Part shown: piece by piece, positions 9,417 to 17,254 of the stretch
Layout of the letters: every line of letters begins with the position of its first letter
How positions within the stretch are numbered: the first letter of the stretch is position 1
Assembly (NCBI GenBank): GCA_944320955.1
Contig: CALUJL010000002.1
Location: 114,060 to 178,059, forward strand
Length of the DNA stretch: 64,000 nt
Direction: 5' to 3'
Origin: an uncultured Bacteroidaceae bacterium
GTDB lineage: Bacteria > Bacteroidota > Bacteroidia > Bacteroidales > Bacteroidaceae
Translations under genes and position numbers: made by a program
The notes under the pieces: generated by a model
What the model was told of the DNA's origin: nothing
Seen by the model: the letters and a program-made list of their open reading frames with translations, nothing else
Databases searched by the model: none

Positions 9417-9444
9417 CCCCGGAAATCAAGCCCCGTTTTTTCTG

Positions 9445-9846
9445 ATGTTCATGCACAAATACCAAAATGCGCTCGACGTGCGCAACTATCCGTTTGCGCT
9501 TCTGCTGACGGCCGTGGTGCTTTACCTTTCTTTCTTTACTCCCCCGACCGAGGACATCCCCAAGATTCCCGGTCTGGACAAACTGGTACACATCGGCATG
9601 TATGGCGCTCTTGCCGGGACGGTCTGGCTGGAATATCTCTACCGCTACCGCCGGGAGTTTCGCTACCGTGCGGTTTTTCTTGCCGGATGGCTGGCTCCCG
9701 TCTTGTTGAGCGGCCTGGTCGAGTTCGGGCAGGAGTATCTTACTGTCAACCGCAGCGGCGACATCCTGGATTTCTGTGCCAACCTCCTGGGGGCTTCGCT
9801 GGCCTTTGTGGTGGGCAATTGGGTGGTGCGTCCCCGCTGGAAGTAG
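9445..9846 (+). CDS. VanZ-like membrane protein
   Basis: 133-residue polytopic protein with about four hydrophobic segments. VanZ-like hallmarks are a short N-terminal TM, the LDKLVHIGMYGALAGT segment, and the C-terminal EFGQEYLTVNRSGDILDFCANLLGA. Small VanZ-like proteins are common single genes in Bacteroidetes, and their role in envelope or teicoplanin-type resistance is unproven here. Translation may start at 9445 or at the second ATG 9451. It converges on the acyltransferase gene with an 18-nt gap. Confidence 0.8.
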   Translation: MFMHKYQNALDVRNYPFALLLTAVVLYLSFFTPPTEDIPKIPGLDKLVHIGMYGALAGTVWLEYLYRYRREFRYRAVFLAGWLAPVLLSGLVEFGQEYLTVNRSGDILDFCANLLGASLAFVVGNWVVRPRWK

Positions 9847-9864
9847 CGCAAGGGGCGGCGGGGG

Positions 9865-11019
9865 CTACTTCTTGACGGCCAAATAGTTGGTCAGCGGGTT
9901 GGCATACATCTCCAGAATTTTGTGGCGCAGGAAGGGAATGTCCCGGTTGGGGAGGTCGATTCGCGACAGGCGGGAGTCGAGATAGCTGCGGAACTTGACG
10001 AAATCTTCCTGGGTGTAGTGGTCTGTGAAGCGTTGCTCGCCCATCAGCAGGTCGTGGGCCACGTAGTTGCCGGGATAGAAGCGGTAGTTGAGATGGATGG
10101 CGTGCTCGGTAATTTCGCTGATGCGGGCAAAAAGTTCGGTTTTCGAGAGCTCTTCTTTCTTTAGTTCTTCCAGTTGCGGGTTGATGCAGGGAGTCAGTTC
10201 GAAATGGACCCTCCCTTTGTAGCCGAAGAGGCCCGTCTCCATGTTTTTCAAGTCGTCGCGTTCGCTTTTCTTGAAGTCCGGGTTGTCCCGGCGTTGCTGC
10301 ATTTCCTTGGCCTTGAGGTAGTCGCAGGGGTCGTATTCGTAGGAGATGGAGAGGGGTACTATGTTGAGGCTGATGAGGCGGTCGATGATTCCTCCTTCGC
10401 CGCCCATGGCAAACATCTTCAGTACGCTGTCCTGCGTGCGGTCGTCGGCGTCTTTGGCACGTCCCTGCCGCTGGGCTATCCAGATGGACTGCTTCTTTTC
10501 GTTGATGACGTAGTGCATGTATTTCGACAGGCGTATGCTGGATTCGAGCATCTGGCGCATGTTGAGGCTCCGCTGCACGATGAATGCCTTGTTGATGCGG
10601 ACGATGTCCTTGATCCACGGGTAGATGAGCAGGTTGTCGCCTATGGCGATCTCCACGGTGTCCATGCCTTCCCGCACGAGGAGTATGGAGAGGAAGCCGG
10701 AGTCGAGCACGATGTCGCGGTGGTTGGAGATGTATGTGTAGCAGCCCTTGCGGTTGAAGTCGGCAGGCAGCCCCATGGTGAGCTCTTCGCAGTGTTTCCG
10801 TTCGATTTCGGTCAGTATCTGGTAGCAGAAGCCTTCCTGGAATTCGTGTACCGTGCGGCAGCCGCGCATCCTTTTGGCTATCTCGTCGAAAGGCATGGGG
10901 AAGATGCTTTCCATGGCTCCGCGGAAATATTTGTCGGCTATGAGCCGCTCGTAGGCTTCGGGGAGTTCTTCATCGCTGAAGGGGCGTATCTCGTCGAATT
11001 CAGAAGAGGGGTGTTTCAT
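9865..11019 (-). CDS. PlsC-like glycerol-3-phosphate/lyso-PA acyltransferase
   Basis: 384 residues. An HX4D acyltransferase motif lies in YISNHRDIVLDSG, followed by the family-typical substrate block (FIVQRSLNMRQML). It is therefore predicted to acylate a phospholipid precursor at the membrane, although these longer Bacteroidales proteins may have another acceptor. The frame is open 56 codons further upstream, into the 22-bp repeat array. The ATG at 11019 (MKHPSSEFDEI) is chosen because a TATATTTG box sits at 11058-11065 and the extra residues look like translated repeat. It is monocistronic by spacing. Confidence 0.8.
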   Translation of the reverse strand: MKHPSSEFDEIRPFSDEELPEAYERLIADKYFRGAMESIFPMPFDEIAKRMRGCRTVHEFQEGFCYQILTEIERKHCEELTMGLPADFNRKGCYTYISNHRDIVLDSGFLSILLVREGMDTVEIAIGDNLLIYPWIKDIVRINKAFIVQRSLNMRQMLESSIRLSKYMHYVINEKKQSIWIAQRQGRAKDADDRTQDSVLKMFAMGGEGGIIDRLISLNIVPLSISYEYDPCDYLKAKEMQQRRDNPDFKKSERDDLKNMETGLFGYKGRVHFELTPCINPQLEELKKEELSKTELFARISEITEHAIHLNYRFYPGNYVAHDLLMGEQRFTDHYTQEDFVKFRSYLDSRLSRIDLPNRDIPFLRHKILEMYANPLTNYLAVKK

Positions 11020-11057
11020 TTCTCTGTGTATGAATTGGAGCGTTATCGTATGGCAGA

Positions 11058-11065
11058 CAAATATA
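11058..11065 (-). promoter_or_regulatory. Bacteroidetes -7 box for the acyltransferase gene
   Basis: Minus-strand TATATTTG, 39 nt upstream of the ATG at 11019; supports the shorter start. Confidence 0.6.
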
Positions 11066-11142
11066 TGGGTTCCGCCGGGTAGGGCATAGAGTTGCCGTTG
11101 CTTTTTAGCAAGTTTCTGTTCTTTGTGGGGAATTTTAAGCCT

Positions 11143-11230
11143 TTTTTGTAGAAAAGCGCAAGGGCTTTTTCGGAAAAGTGGCAGCACTTCCGGGAAAAAG
11201 CCCTTGCGCTTTTGGGGAGAATCAGAAGGA
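11143..11230. repeat. 22-bp tandem repeat array A2 (3-4 units)
   Basis: Units begin at 11143, 11165, 11187 and 11209; the last runs into the ddl stop codon. The tails of units 1 and 3 (CGCAAGGG and CCCTTGCG) are near-complementary, creating the hairpin annotated separately. Confidence 0.85.
11152..11213 (-). terminator. Long hairpin formed by repeat array, probable ddl terminator
   Basis: A perfect 20-bp inverted repeat (11152-11171 with 11194-11213) has AAAAGC/GCTTTT ends, immediately downstream of ddl. On the minus strand the distal arm ends in a T-rich stretch, so it can end the rluD-ddl transcript. Confidence 0.75.
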
Positions 11231-12196
11231 GTCTTCGATGATTTCTTCGAGTACTTTCCCCATGTCCAGCCCGGCGGCCCTCACTTGCTGGGGGATGAAG
11301 CTCGTGGCGGTCATGCCGGGCGTGGTGTTTACCTCCAGCAGGTTGATGGCTCCCTCGGGGCTTACGATGTAGTCCACGCGGATGATGCCCCGGGCGCGCA
11401 GCAGGTCGTAGATCAGGGAGTTGAGCTGCTGTACGCGGAGGGTCACGTCTTGCGGCAGGCGGGCGGGGGTGATTTCCTGCACCCGGCCGTTGTATTTGGC
11501 GTCGTAGTCGAAGAATTCGTCGGCCGAGACTACCTCGGTGATGGGCAGGACTACGGCTTCGCGGCGGGTCTTGTAGACGCCGCAGGAGATTTCGGTGCCG
11601 GTCATGAGCTGCTCGATCATCACTTCGGGCGACTCCCGGCGCGCCTTCTCGATGGCGGGCTGTATGTCGGCCTCGGTCTTCACCTTGGTCACTCCGAAAC
11701 TGGAGCCGCCGGCGTTGGGCTTTATGAAGCAGGGGAGGCCGATTTTCTCCACCACTTCCTCGTTGCTGATGCCTTGCCCGGCGCGCAGGAGCAGGGAGTC
11801 GGCGATGCGTACGCCGAAGCCTTTCAGGTAGTGGTTGCAGGTGAACTTGTCGAACGTCAGGGCTGCGGGCAGCACATCGCAGCAGGAGTAGGGGATGCGC
11901 ATCAGGTCGAGGTAGCCCTGGAGCAGGCCGTTTTCGCCCGGAGTGCCGTGGATGGTGACGTAGGCGTAGTCGAATTTTATCTTTTCGCCCTGCCGGGTGA
12001 AGCTGAAATCGTTGCGGTCTACCGGGGCTTTCTCTCCGTCGGGCAGGTTGACCTCCCAGCGCAGGCCTTCGATTTCCACGATATAGAGGTCGTATTTTTC
12101 TTTGTCCAAAAACGAGTAGATGCCCTGCGCGCTGCGCAGGGATACGGGCAGCTCGGAGGAATCCCCCCCGGCTACGATGGCAATTTTCCGTTTCAT
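11222..12196 (-). CDS. ddl: D-alanine--D-alanine ligase
   Basis: 324 residues. An ATP-grasp enzyme making D-Ala-D-Ala for the MurF reaction. Motifs: MKRKIAIVAGGDSSE N-terminus, VTIHGTPGENGLLQGYLDL, LPCFIKPNAGGSSFGVTKV (ATP-grasp loop), IIRVDYIVSPEGAINLLEVNTTPGMT at the metal and substrate site. Its ATG overlaps the TGA of the upstream rluD gene by 4 nt (ATGA), so they are translationally coupled. The hairpin array A2 ends the unit. The frame extends upstream of the ATG, but that part is shadow of rluD. Confidence 0.96.
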   Translation of the reverse strand: MKRKIAIVAGGDSSELPVSLRSAQGIYSFLDKEKYDLYIVEIEGLRWEVNLPDGEKAPVDRNDFSFTRQGEKIKFDYAYVTIHGTPGENGLLQGYLDLMRIPYSCCDVLPAALTFDKFTCNHYLKGFGVRIADSLLLRAGQGISNEEVVEKIGLPCFIKPNAGGSSFGVTKVKTEADIQPAIEKARRESPEVMIEQLMTGTEISCGVYKTRREAVVLPITEVVSADEFFDYDAKYNGRVQEITPARLPQDVTLRVQQLNSLIYDLLRARGIIRVDYIVSPEGAINLLEVNTTPGMTATSFIPQQVRAAGLDMGKVLEEIIEDSF

Positions 12197-13266
12197 TCTG
12201 TATGTTTGTTTGCTATGAATCTTCTCCAGCGGTTGAGGAGCTGTTCCATATCCTCGGGCAGGGGCGACTCGAAGAGCAGTTCTTCTCCCGTGCGGGGATG
12301 GGTGAAGCCCAGGGTCCGCGCGTGCAGCGCCTGGCGGGGGCAGAGGGCAAAGTTGTTCTTGATGAATTGCCGGTACGTACCGGTGCGGGTGCCGCGCAGG
12401 ATTTCGCTGCCGCCGTATCGTTCGTCGTTGAAGAGCGGATGGCCGATGTGCTGCATGTGTACTCGGATCTGGTGGGTCCTTCCCGTTTCGAGGATGCACT
12501 CTATGAAAGTCACGTAGCCCAGCCGCTCGATCACGCGGTAGTGCGTGACGGCCGGCTTCCCCAGTTCGGGATTGTCGGTAACGGTCATGCGCAGACGGTC
12601 GCGGGAATCGCGTGCGATGTTTCCCCGCACGGTGCCTTCCGCTTCCTCAAAGCTGCCCCAGACGAGGGCATTGTATTTTCTCTTCGTGGTCTTGTGGAAA
12701 AACTGCTTGCCCAGCGAGGTCTTGGCCTCGGGGGTCTTGGCCACGACCAGCAGTCCGGACGTGTCCTTGTCGATGCGGTGTACCAGTCCGACGCGGGGGT
12801 CGTTGGGGTCGTAGTGGGGATTGTTGCGCAAGTGCCAGGCCAGGGCGTTGACGAGCGTGCCGTTCCAGTTTCCGTGGCCGGGGTGTACGACCATTCCCGC
12901 AGGCTTGTCGACGACAAGCACGTCGCTGTCTTCAAAAACGATGTGGAGGGGGATGTCTTCCGGCGTGACTTCGTTTTCGTAGCGCGGGCGGTCCATCAGA
13001 ATGCTGATGACGTCGCCCGGTTTCACCCGGTAGTTGCTCTTGACGGGCTTCTCGTTTACGTGGATGCAGCCGGCTTCGGCCGCATTCTGTATGCGGTTTC
13101 GGGAAATGTGCTCTAACTTGTCGGAAAGATATTTGTCGATCCGGATCATCGACTGCCCTTTGTCGGCCGTGAAGCGGAAGTGCTCGTAGAGTTGGGCCTC
13201 GCCTTCGGGAGTCAATTCTATGTCCTCGTCGGATTCTTCTGTCTCGTAGATTTCTTCGTCGGCCAT
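12193..13266 (-). CDS. rluD: RluA/RluD-family 23S rRNA pseudouridine synthase
   Basis: 357 residues. An N-terminal S4-like RNA-binding region (RIDKYLSDKLEHISRNRIQNAAEAGCIHVNEKPVK) is followed by the pseudouridine synthase domain with the catalytic-Asp motif HRIDKDTSGLLVVAK and the ETGRTHQIRVHMQHIGHPLF motif. It isomerises uridines, probably in 23S rRNA helix 69. An acidic ~30-residue N-terminal extension (EEIYETEESDEDIELTPEGE) is typical of Bacteroidales forms. It lies 14 nt downstream of the PASTA-protein gene and overlaps ddl by 4 nt, giving an operon PASTA-rluD-ddl. Confidence 0.93.
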   Translation of the reverse strand: MADEEIYETEESDEDIELTPEGEAQLYEHFRFTADKGQSMIRIDKYLSDKLEHISRNRIQNAAEAGCIHVNEKPVKSNYRVKPGDVISILMDRPRYENEVTPEDIPLHIVFEDSDVLVVDKPAGMVVHPGHGNWNGTLVNALAWHLRNNPHYDPNDPRVGLVHRIDKDTSGLLVVAKTPEAKTSLGKQFFHKTTKRKYNALVWGSFEEAEGTVRGNIARDSRDRLRMTVTDNPELGKPAVTHYRVIERLGYVTFIECILETGRTHQIRVHMQHIGHPLFNDERYGGSEILRGTRTGTYRQFIKNNFALCPRQALHARTLGFTHPRTGEELLFESPLPEDMEQLLNRWRRFIANKHTE

Positions 13267-13280
13267 GGGGGGAACGGTGA

Positions 13281-14015
13281 TTAGAACCAGGAGTCTTCGT
13301 GGACAGGCCGGGCAGGCTGTGTCTCTTGTGTTTCGCTTTGCGGCGTGTTTTGCTGCGGGGTGGGGAGTTCTCCCTGCGGGGCGCTTTCCGAAGGTGCGGA
13401 TCCCGCATCGGGAATCAGGGAGTCCGGCAGGAAAAAGCCGAGGCTGTCGGCCATGTTCTCCCCGTGCCCGTTACCAACGACGAGGGTCAATGTGGCGCCG
13501 ATGGGCACCGGAGTTCCCGCCGGGATGCTGCGCCCGTTCATTTTCACTTCGTAAACCCACTCGTTGTCTCCCTCGATATATTCTTCCTCCGTAAGCCGGA
13601 AGCCATAGGAGGAGAGCTTTGCCGTAGCCTGCCTGAGGGAGCTGTTGTTTGCGATGTCGGGCATCTTCATTGTCGGGACGCTTGCGGAGTTTATCGTCAG
13701 GTAAACGATGCGTTCTTCCTTGACAAATGTCCCTGCGGCCGGGTTCTGGTCTACAATCTGGCCGCGTTTCATGCCTTTTATATAGATGGAGTCGGAAATG
13801 ACGGCCCGCAGTTTCCGGGAACGTATCAGGTTTACGGCGTCTTTCTCATCCAGTTCTTTCACGGAGGGTATTTCTACGGTCTCTCCGTGGCGGGTGTAAT
13901 ATTTCAGTCCTATCCAGGTTCCAACGATGAGCAGGCAGCTAATGATGAAGATGGCCAGCAGATTGCCCCAAAGCATGAGGTTGGAACGGAAAGAAAAGAA
14001 TTCTTTGAAGGTCAT
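13281..14015 (-). CDS. Membrane-anchored PASTA-domain protein
   Basis: 244 residues: short cytoplasmic N-terminus (MTFKEFFSFRSN), one TM (about residues 14-36), then two to three PASTA repeats (EIPSVKELDEKDAVNLIRS; MPDIANNSSLRQATAKLSSYGF), and a Pro/Gln/Ser-rich tail ending HEDSWF. PASTA domains bind peptidoglycan fragments or cross-linking enzymes; here there is no kinase or transpeptidase domain. The adjacent ddl suggests a cell-wall role. Start at the ATG 14015 rather than the TTG at 14036; the -7 box at 14065 fits either. Confidence 0.88.
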   Translation of the reverse strand: MTFKEFFSFRSNLMLWGNLLAIFIISCLLIVGTWIGLKYYTRHGETVEIPSVKELDEKDAVNLIRSRKLRAVISDSIYIKGMKRGQIVDQNPAAGTFVKEERIVYLTINSASVPTMKMPDIANNSSLRQATAKLSSYGFRLTEEEYIEGDNEWVYEVKMNGRSIPAGTPVPIGATLTLVVGNGHGENMADSLGFFLPDSLIPDAGSAPSESAPQGELPTPQQNTPQSETQETQPARPVHEDSWF

Positions 14016-14064
14016 AACGGGCTCGTTTGTAGACAAAAATATAGCGCATCCGGAAAAATGCGCT

Positions 14065-14072
14065 CAAAGGTA
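14065..14072 (-). promoter_or_regulatory. Bacteroidetes -7 box for PASTA-rluD-ddl
   Basis: Minus-strand TACCTTTG, 50 nt before the ATG at 14015, just past the rpmH terminator. Confidence 0.65.
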
Positions 14073-14083
14073 GAGAAAAAAAC

Positions 14084-14124
14084 AAAAGAAGTAAAGGGTT
14101 TGTGGCAAAACCTTTACTTCTTTT
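14084..14124 (-). terminator. Intrinsic terminator of rpmH
   Basis: A perfect 14-bp stem (14084-14097 with 14111-14124), followed on the minus strand by GTTTTTTTCTC. It lies between the rpmH stop and the next promoter. Confidence 0.85.
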
Positions 14125-14153
14125 CTTCTTGGCCGGATTTCCGCGGATGAGGG

Positions 14154-14309
14154 TTATTTCCCGTTGTATTCATCGGAAACGGTCAGTTTCTTGCGTCCCT
14201 TGGCGCGGCGTGCTGCCAATACGCGGCGGCCGTTTGCCGTGGCCATTCTCTCGCGGAAGCCGTGTTTGTTCTTTCTTTTGCGGTTGGAGGGTTGAAAAGT
14301 CCTTTTCAT
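14154..14309 (-). CDS. rpmH: 50S ribosomal protein L34
   Basis: 51-residue, highly basic protein, [18 protein letters not shown] at the N-terminus and [17 protein letters not shown] at the end, the universal L34 pattern. It is a structural component of the large ribosomal subunit. It has its own strong promoter (TTG, 20-nt spacer, TATCTTTG) and terminator, so it forms a monocistronic unit divergent from efp. Confidence 0.97.
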   Translation of the reverse strand: MKRTFQPSNRKRKNKHGFRERMATANGRRVLAARRAKGRKKLTVSDEYNGK

Positions 14310-14360
14310 CGTATGGTCTCGTTTTTATGTTATTTGTTCAAGGTGTTGCAAATCGGGTTG

Positions 14361-14391
14361 CAAAGATAGGTCCTTTTTTCAAAACTGCCAA
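14361..14391 (-). promoter_or_regulatory. Promoter of rpmH (-33 TTG and -7 TATCTTTG)
   Basis: The -7 box is 14361-14368 and the -33 TTG is 14389-14391 (minus strand), with exactly 20 nt between them, a near-ideal Bacteroidetes primary-sigma promoter. Confidence 0.8.
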
Positions 14392-14418
14392 GCAATCACC
14401 ACTTTTTGCCTTTAAGTT

Positions 14419-14448
14419 TTGAGATTTTTATTGGATTGATTACTTTTG
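14419..14448 (+). promoter_or_regulatory. Promoter of efp (-33 TTG and -7 TACTTTTG)
   Basis: TTG at 14419-14421, 19-nt spacer, TACTTTTG at 14441-14448. It is divergent from the rpmH promoter. Confidence 0.8.
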
Positions 14449-14527
14449 CGCCCGGATTGCGAGGCAGGAAACTCGCGCCTGTTGTGCCGAATACATATTT
14501 ATATTTATAAGAAACACAAAAATCTTT

Positions 14528-15094
14528 ATGATCAATTCGCAAGACATTAAGAACGGAACTTGCATCCGTTTGGATGGGAAACTCTATTTCGTAATCGAAT
14601 TTCTGCACGTGAAACCCGGTAAGGGCAATACCATCATGCGGACAAAGCTGAAGGACGTGGTGAGCGGTCGTGTGCTGGAGCGTCGTTTCAATATCGGCGA
14701 GAAGCTGGAAGACGTGCGCGTGGAGCGTCGGCCTTACCAGTTCTCTTATAACGAAGGCGATACGTATCATTTCCTGAACCAGGAGACTTGGGACGACGTG
14801 CACATTGCCAAGGACTCGGTTACGGGAGTGGACTTCATGAAGGAAGGAGATGTAGTGGAGGTTGTCTCCGACGCTTCTACCGAAACCATCCTGTTCGCCG
14901 AGATGCCGGTGAAGACCGTTCTGAAAGTCACCTATACGGAACCCGGCCTGAAGGGCGACACGGCTACGAACACGCTGAAGCCCGCTACGGTGGAGACGGG
15001 GGCCACGGTGCGTGTTCCGCTCTTCATCAACGAAGGCGAGCTGATAGAAATCGATACGCGCGACGGCTCTTATGTGGGCCGCGTGAAGGCTTAA
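14528..15094 (+). CDS. efp: Elongation factor P
   Basis: 188 residues, the standard EF-P length with three beta-barrel domains. It rescues ribosomes stalled on polyproline. The tip loop HVKPGKGN carries Lys32, the position modified in some phyla; no EpmA/EpmB or EarP gene is seen here. Conserved YQFSYNEGDTYHFLNQETWDD and the C-terminal ETGATVRVPLFINEGELIEIDTRDGSYVGR are diagnostic. It has its own promoter and terminator. The downstream glycosyltransferase starts only 67 nt past its stop. Confidence 0.97.
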   Translation: MINSQDIKNGTCIRLDGKLYFVIEFLHVKPGKGNTIMRTKLKDVVSGRVLERRFNIGEKLEDVRVERRPYQFSYNEGDTYHFLNQETWDDVHIAKDSVTGVDFMKEGDVVEVVSDASTETILFAEMPVKTVLKVTYTEPGLKGDTATNTLKPATVETGATVRVPLFINEGELIEIDTRDGSYVGRVKA

Positions 15095-15110
15095 TCGGGA
15101 GATTCACAGG

Positions 15111-15148
15111 AGCCACAGCCTGCAAGACGTGCAGGGCTGTGGCTTTTT
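15111..15148 (+). terminator. Intrinsic terminator after efp
   Basis: AGCCACAGCC pairs with GGCTGTGGCT plus TGC/GCA, then a TTTTTTT run ending at 15149. The next gene begins 13 nt later, so some read-through may feed it. Confidence 0.85.
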
Positions 15149-15161
15149 TTATGCAGAAATC

Positions 15162-16154
15162 ATGAGATATTCTTTCATTATTCCGGTCTACAACCGCCCC
15201 GCCGAGGTAGAAGAGTTGCTCGAAAGCTTGCTTGCGCAGGAGGAGAAGGATTTCGAGGTCCTGCTGGTGGAAGACGGGTCTTCGGTCCCCTGCCGCGAAG
15301 TGGCCGGGCGCTATGCCGGCCGTCTGCCGGGTTTGCATTATTATTATAAGGAAAACTCCGGCCCCGGGCAGTCGCGCAACTATGGGGCGGAGCGGAGCCG
15401 GGGGGAATACCTCATTGTCTTGGATTCCGATGTGATACTTCCGCCCGGATACCTGCGCGCCGTGGGCGAGGAGTTGCGCTCGGAGCCGGTCGATGCCTTC
15501 GGGGGACCCGACCGGGCGAGTGCTTCTTTTACTCCCGTGCAGAAGGCCATCAGCTACTCGATGACTTCGTTTTTCACCACGGGCGGCATACGCGGCGGGA
15601 AGAAGAAGATGGACCGTTTCTACCCCCGCAGCTACAATATGGGCATCCGCCGGGAGGTCTACGAGGCCTTGGGCGGGTTTTCCAAGATGCGCTTCGGCGA
15701 GGACATCGACTTCAGCCTGCGCATCGTCAGGGCCGGCTATTCCTCGCGCCTCTTTCCCTCCGCATGGGTCTACCACAAGCGGCGCACCGATTTCCGCAAG
15801 TTCTTCCGCCAGGTGTATAACTCCGGCATAGCCCGCATCAATCTCTACAAGAAGTATCCCGATTCGCTCAAGCTGGTACACTTGCTCCCGGCGGTATTCA
15901 CCGTAGGGGTATGCCTGCTGCTGGCCGGGTCGTGGCTCACCGTTTTCAGTCCGTTGCTGCTGCTTTTGTATTTTTTGCTCGTCGCGGCCGACGCCACGTG
16001 CCGGGAGAAAAGCCTGAAGGTGGGGCTGCTCAGCGCGGTGGCGGCCTTCGTGCAGCTCACGGGCTACGGCTGCGGCTTCCTCTCGGCCTGGTGGAAACGC
16101 TGTGTGCGGGGGCAGGACGAGTTTACGGCCTTCGACAAGACTTTCTATAAGTAA
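15162..16154 (+). CDS. Family 2 glycosyltransferase with C-terminal membrane anchor
   Basis: 330 residues. The GT-A domain begins MRYSFIIPVYNRPAEVEELLESLL, with the VEDGSS nucleotide-binding strand, the DXD-like LDSDV, and FGEDIDFSLR in the acceptor/catalytic region. Two hydrophobic segments at about 245-290 should anchor it. Likely acts on a surface glycan or lipid-linked sugar; donor and acceptor unknown. Start at ATG 15162 aligns with the normal GT2 N-terminus; the upstream in-frame extension only translates the efp terminator. radC follows after 18 nt. Confidence 0.88.
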   Translation: MRYSFIIPVYNRPAEVEELLESLLAQEEKDFEVLLVEDGSSVPCREVAGRYAGRLPGLHYYYKENSGPGQSRNYGAERSRGEYLIVLDSDVILPPGYLRAVGEELRSEPVDAFGGPDRASASFTPVQKAISYSMTSFFTTGGIRGGKKKMDRFYPRSYNMGIRREVYEALGGFSKMRFGEDIDFSLRIVRAGYSSRLFPSAWVYHKRRTDFRKFFRQVYNSGIARINLYKKYPDSLKLVHLLPAVFTVGVCLLLAGSWLTVFSPLLLLLYFLLVAADATCREKSLKVGLLSAVAAFVQLTGYGCGFLSAWWKRCVRGQDEFTAFDKTFYK

Positions 16155-16172
16155 CCCCTTTTTTCCTGTTTT

Positions 16173-16868
16173 ATGCCGGACAAGCTGAACATCAAGGACT
16201 GGGACGAGGACGACCGCCCCCGCGAGCGGGCCATGAAGCACGGCATCCGTTCCCTCTCGACGGCAGAGCTGCTGGCCATCCTGATAGGCTCCGGCAGCCC
16301 GGGGGAGAACGCCGTGGACCTGATGAAGCGCGTCCTGGCCGAACACCACCAGCGCCTTTCCGAACTTTCGCGTTGCAGCATCTCCCAACTGTGCCGCTTC
16401 CACGGTATCGGCCCGGCCAAGGCGCTCACCATAGCCGCCGCTTGCGAGCTGGGGCGCCGCCGCAAGGAGGAGGACGAAGCCGGGGAAGAACGACCCAGGA
16501 TCAGCGGCGCGCGCGATGCCTACCACTATATATACCCTCATCTTTGCGACCTCCCGGTGGAGGAATGCTGGGCCATCTGGCTCAACTAGGCCGGCCGTGT
16601 GATCGGCCGTACGCGGGTGGGGCAGGGCGGAATGACGGCCACGGTGGTCGACGTGCGCTGCGTCCTCCGCGAGGCGCTGCTGCAGCAGGCCACTTCTTTC
16701 ATCCTCGTACACAACCATCCCTCGGGCAACATCCGTCCCGGAGCCGAAGACGACCGGCTGACCAAGCGCCTGAAAGAGGCCGCCGCCCTGATGGACCTGC
16801 GCCTGCTCGACCATCTTGTTTTCACCGAGTCCGCCTACTATAGCTATTCCGACGAGGGGCGGCTCTGA
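16173..16868 (+). pseudogene. radC: radC (JAB-domain DNA repair protein) interrupted by in-frame amber codon
   Basis: A 231-codon RadC-type frame begins MPDKLNIKDWDEDDRPRERAM and ends YYSYSDEGRL, the normal extent of the family. A TAG at 16587-16589 breaks it between WAIWLN and AGRVIGRTRVGQGG, exactly where most homologues have a single polar or basic residue, so one substitution (for example CAG to TAG) explains it. The two halves are in the same frame. The JAMM-like motif is HNHPSGNIRPGAEDD; the serine usually seen after PS is Gly here. Possibilities: recent pseudogene, sequencing error, or amber readthrough. Confidence 0.85.
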
Positions 16869-16948
16869 CCTCTTGCCCCCTTTCTTTCCCTCCGCCGGTT
16901 TGCCTCCCTCCGGGGCAAGCTGCTTCCCCGTTTGCCGGGTCCGTTTCC

Positions 16949-17058
16949 CCTTTCCGGAGAAGCGGCAGCGCTTTTCCCGGAAAGATGCAGCACTTTTCCG
17001 GAAAAGTGCTGCCGCTTTTTGCGGAAGGCGCTGCATTTCTCCGGGCCGCGGCCTGCGG
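16949..17058. repeat. 22-bp tandem repeat array A3 (4-5 units)
   Basis: Units at 16949, 16971, 16993, 17015 and a degenerate one at 17037. Unit 3 is the ideal dyad CTTTTCCGGAAAAG plus TGCTGCCG. The junction of units 2 and 3 makes a perfect 26-bp palindrome at 16987-17012. Confidence 0.9.
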
Positions 17059-17138
17059 GCGTGTGAAAAACGATTGTTAGATCCCTGCCGTCCGCCGGGC
17101 AACCGTTGTTTAAATCATGATGAACTTTTTCATGTAAA

Positions 17139-17171
17139 TTTGGGTAAATGTGAGAAATCTACTATCTTTGC
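17139..17171 (+). promoter_or_regulatory. Promoter of the lipoprotein/DUF5723 operon
   Basis: TTTG at 17139-17142, 21-nt spacer, TATCTTTG at 17164-17171. An AT-rich stretch lies just upstream. Leader of about 75 nt to the ATG. Confidence 0.75.
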
Positions 17172-17254
17172 CCCAGAAATGAACTGTGGGGACATGAAAA
17201 TTTAACGGCATTTCAAACAACTTTCAGAGTCAATTCTCAATAAAATCTTGCTAT

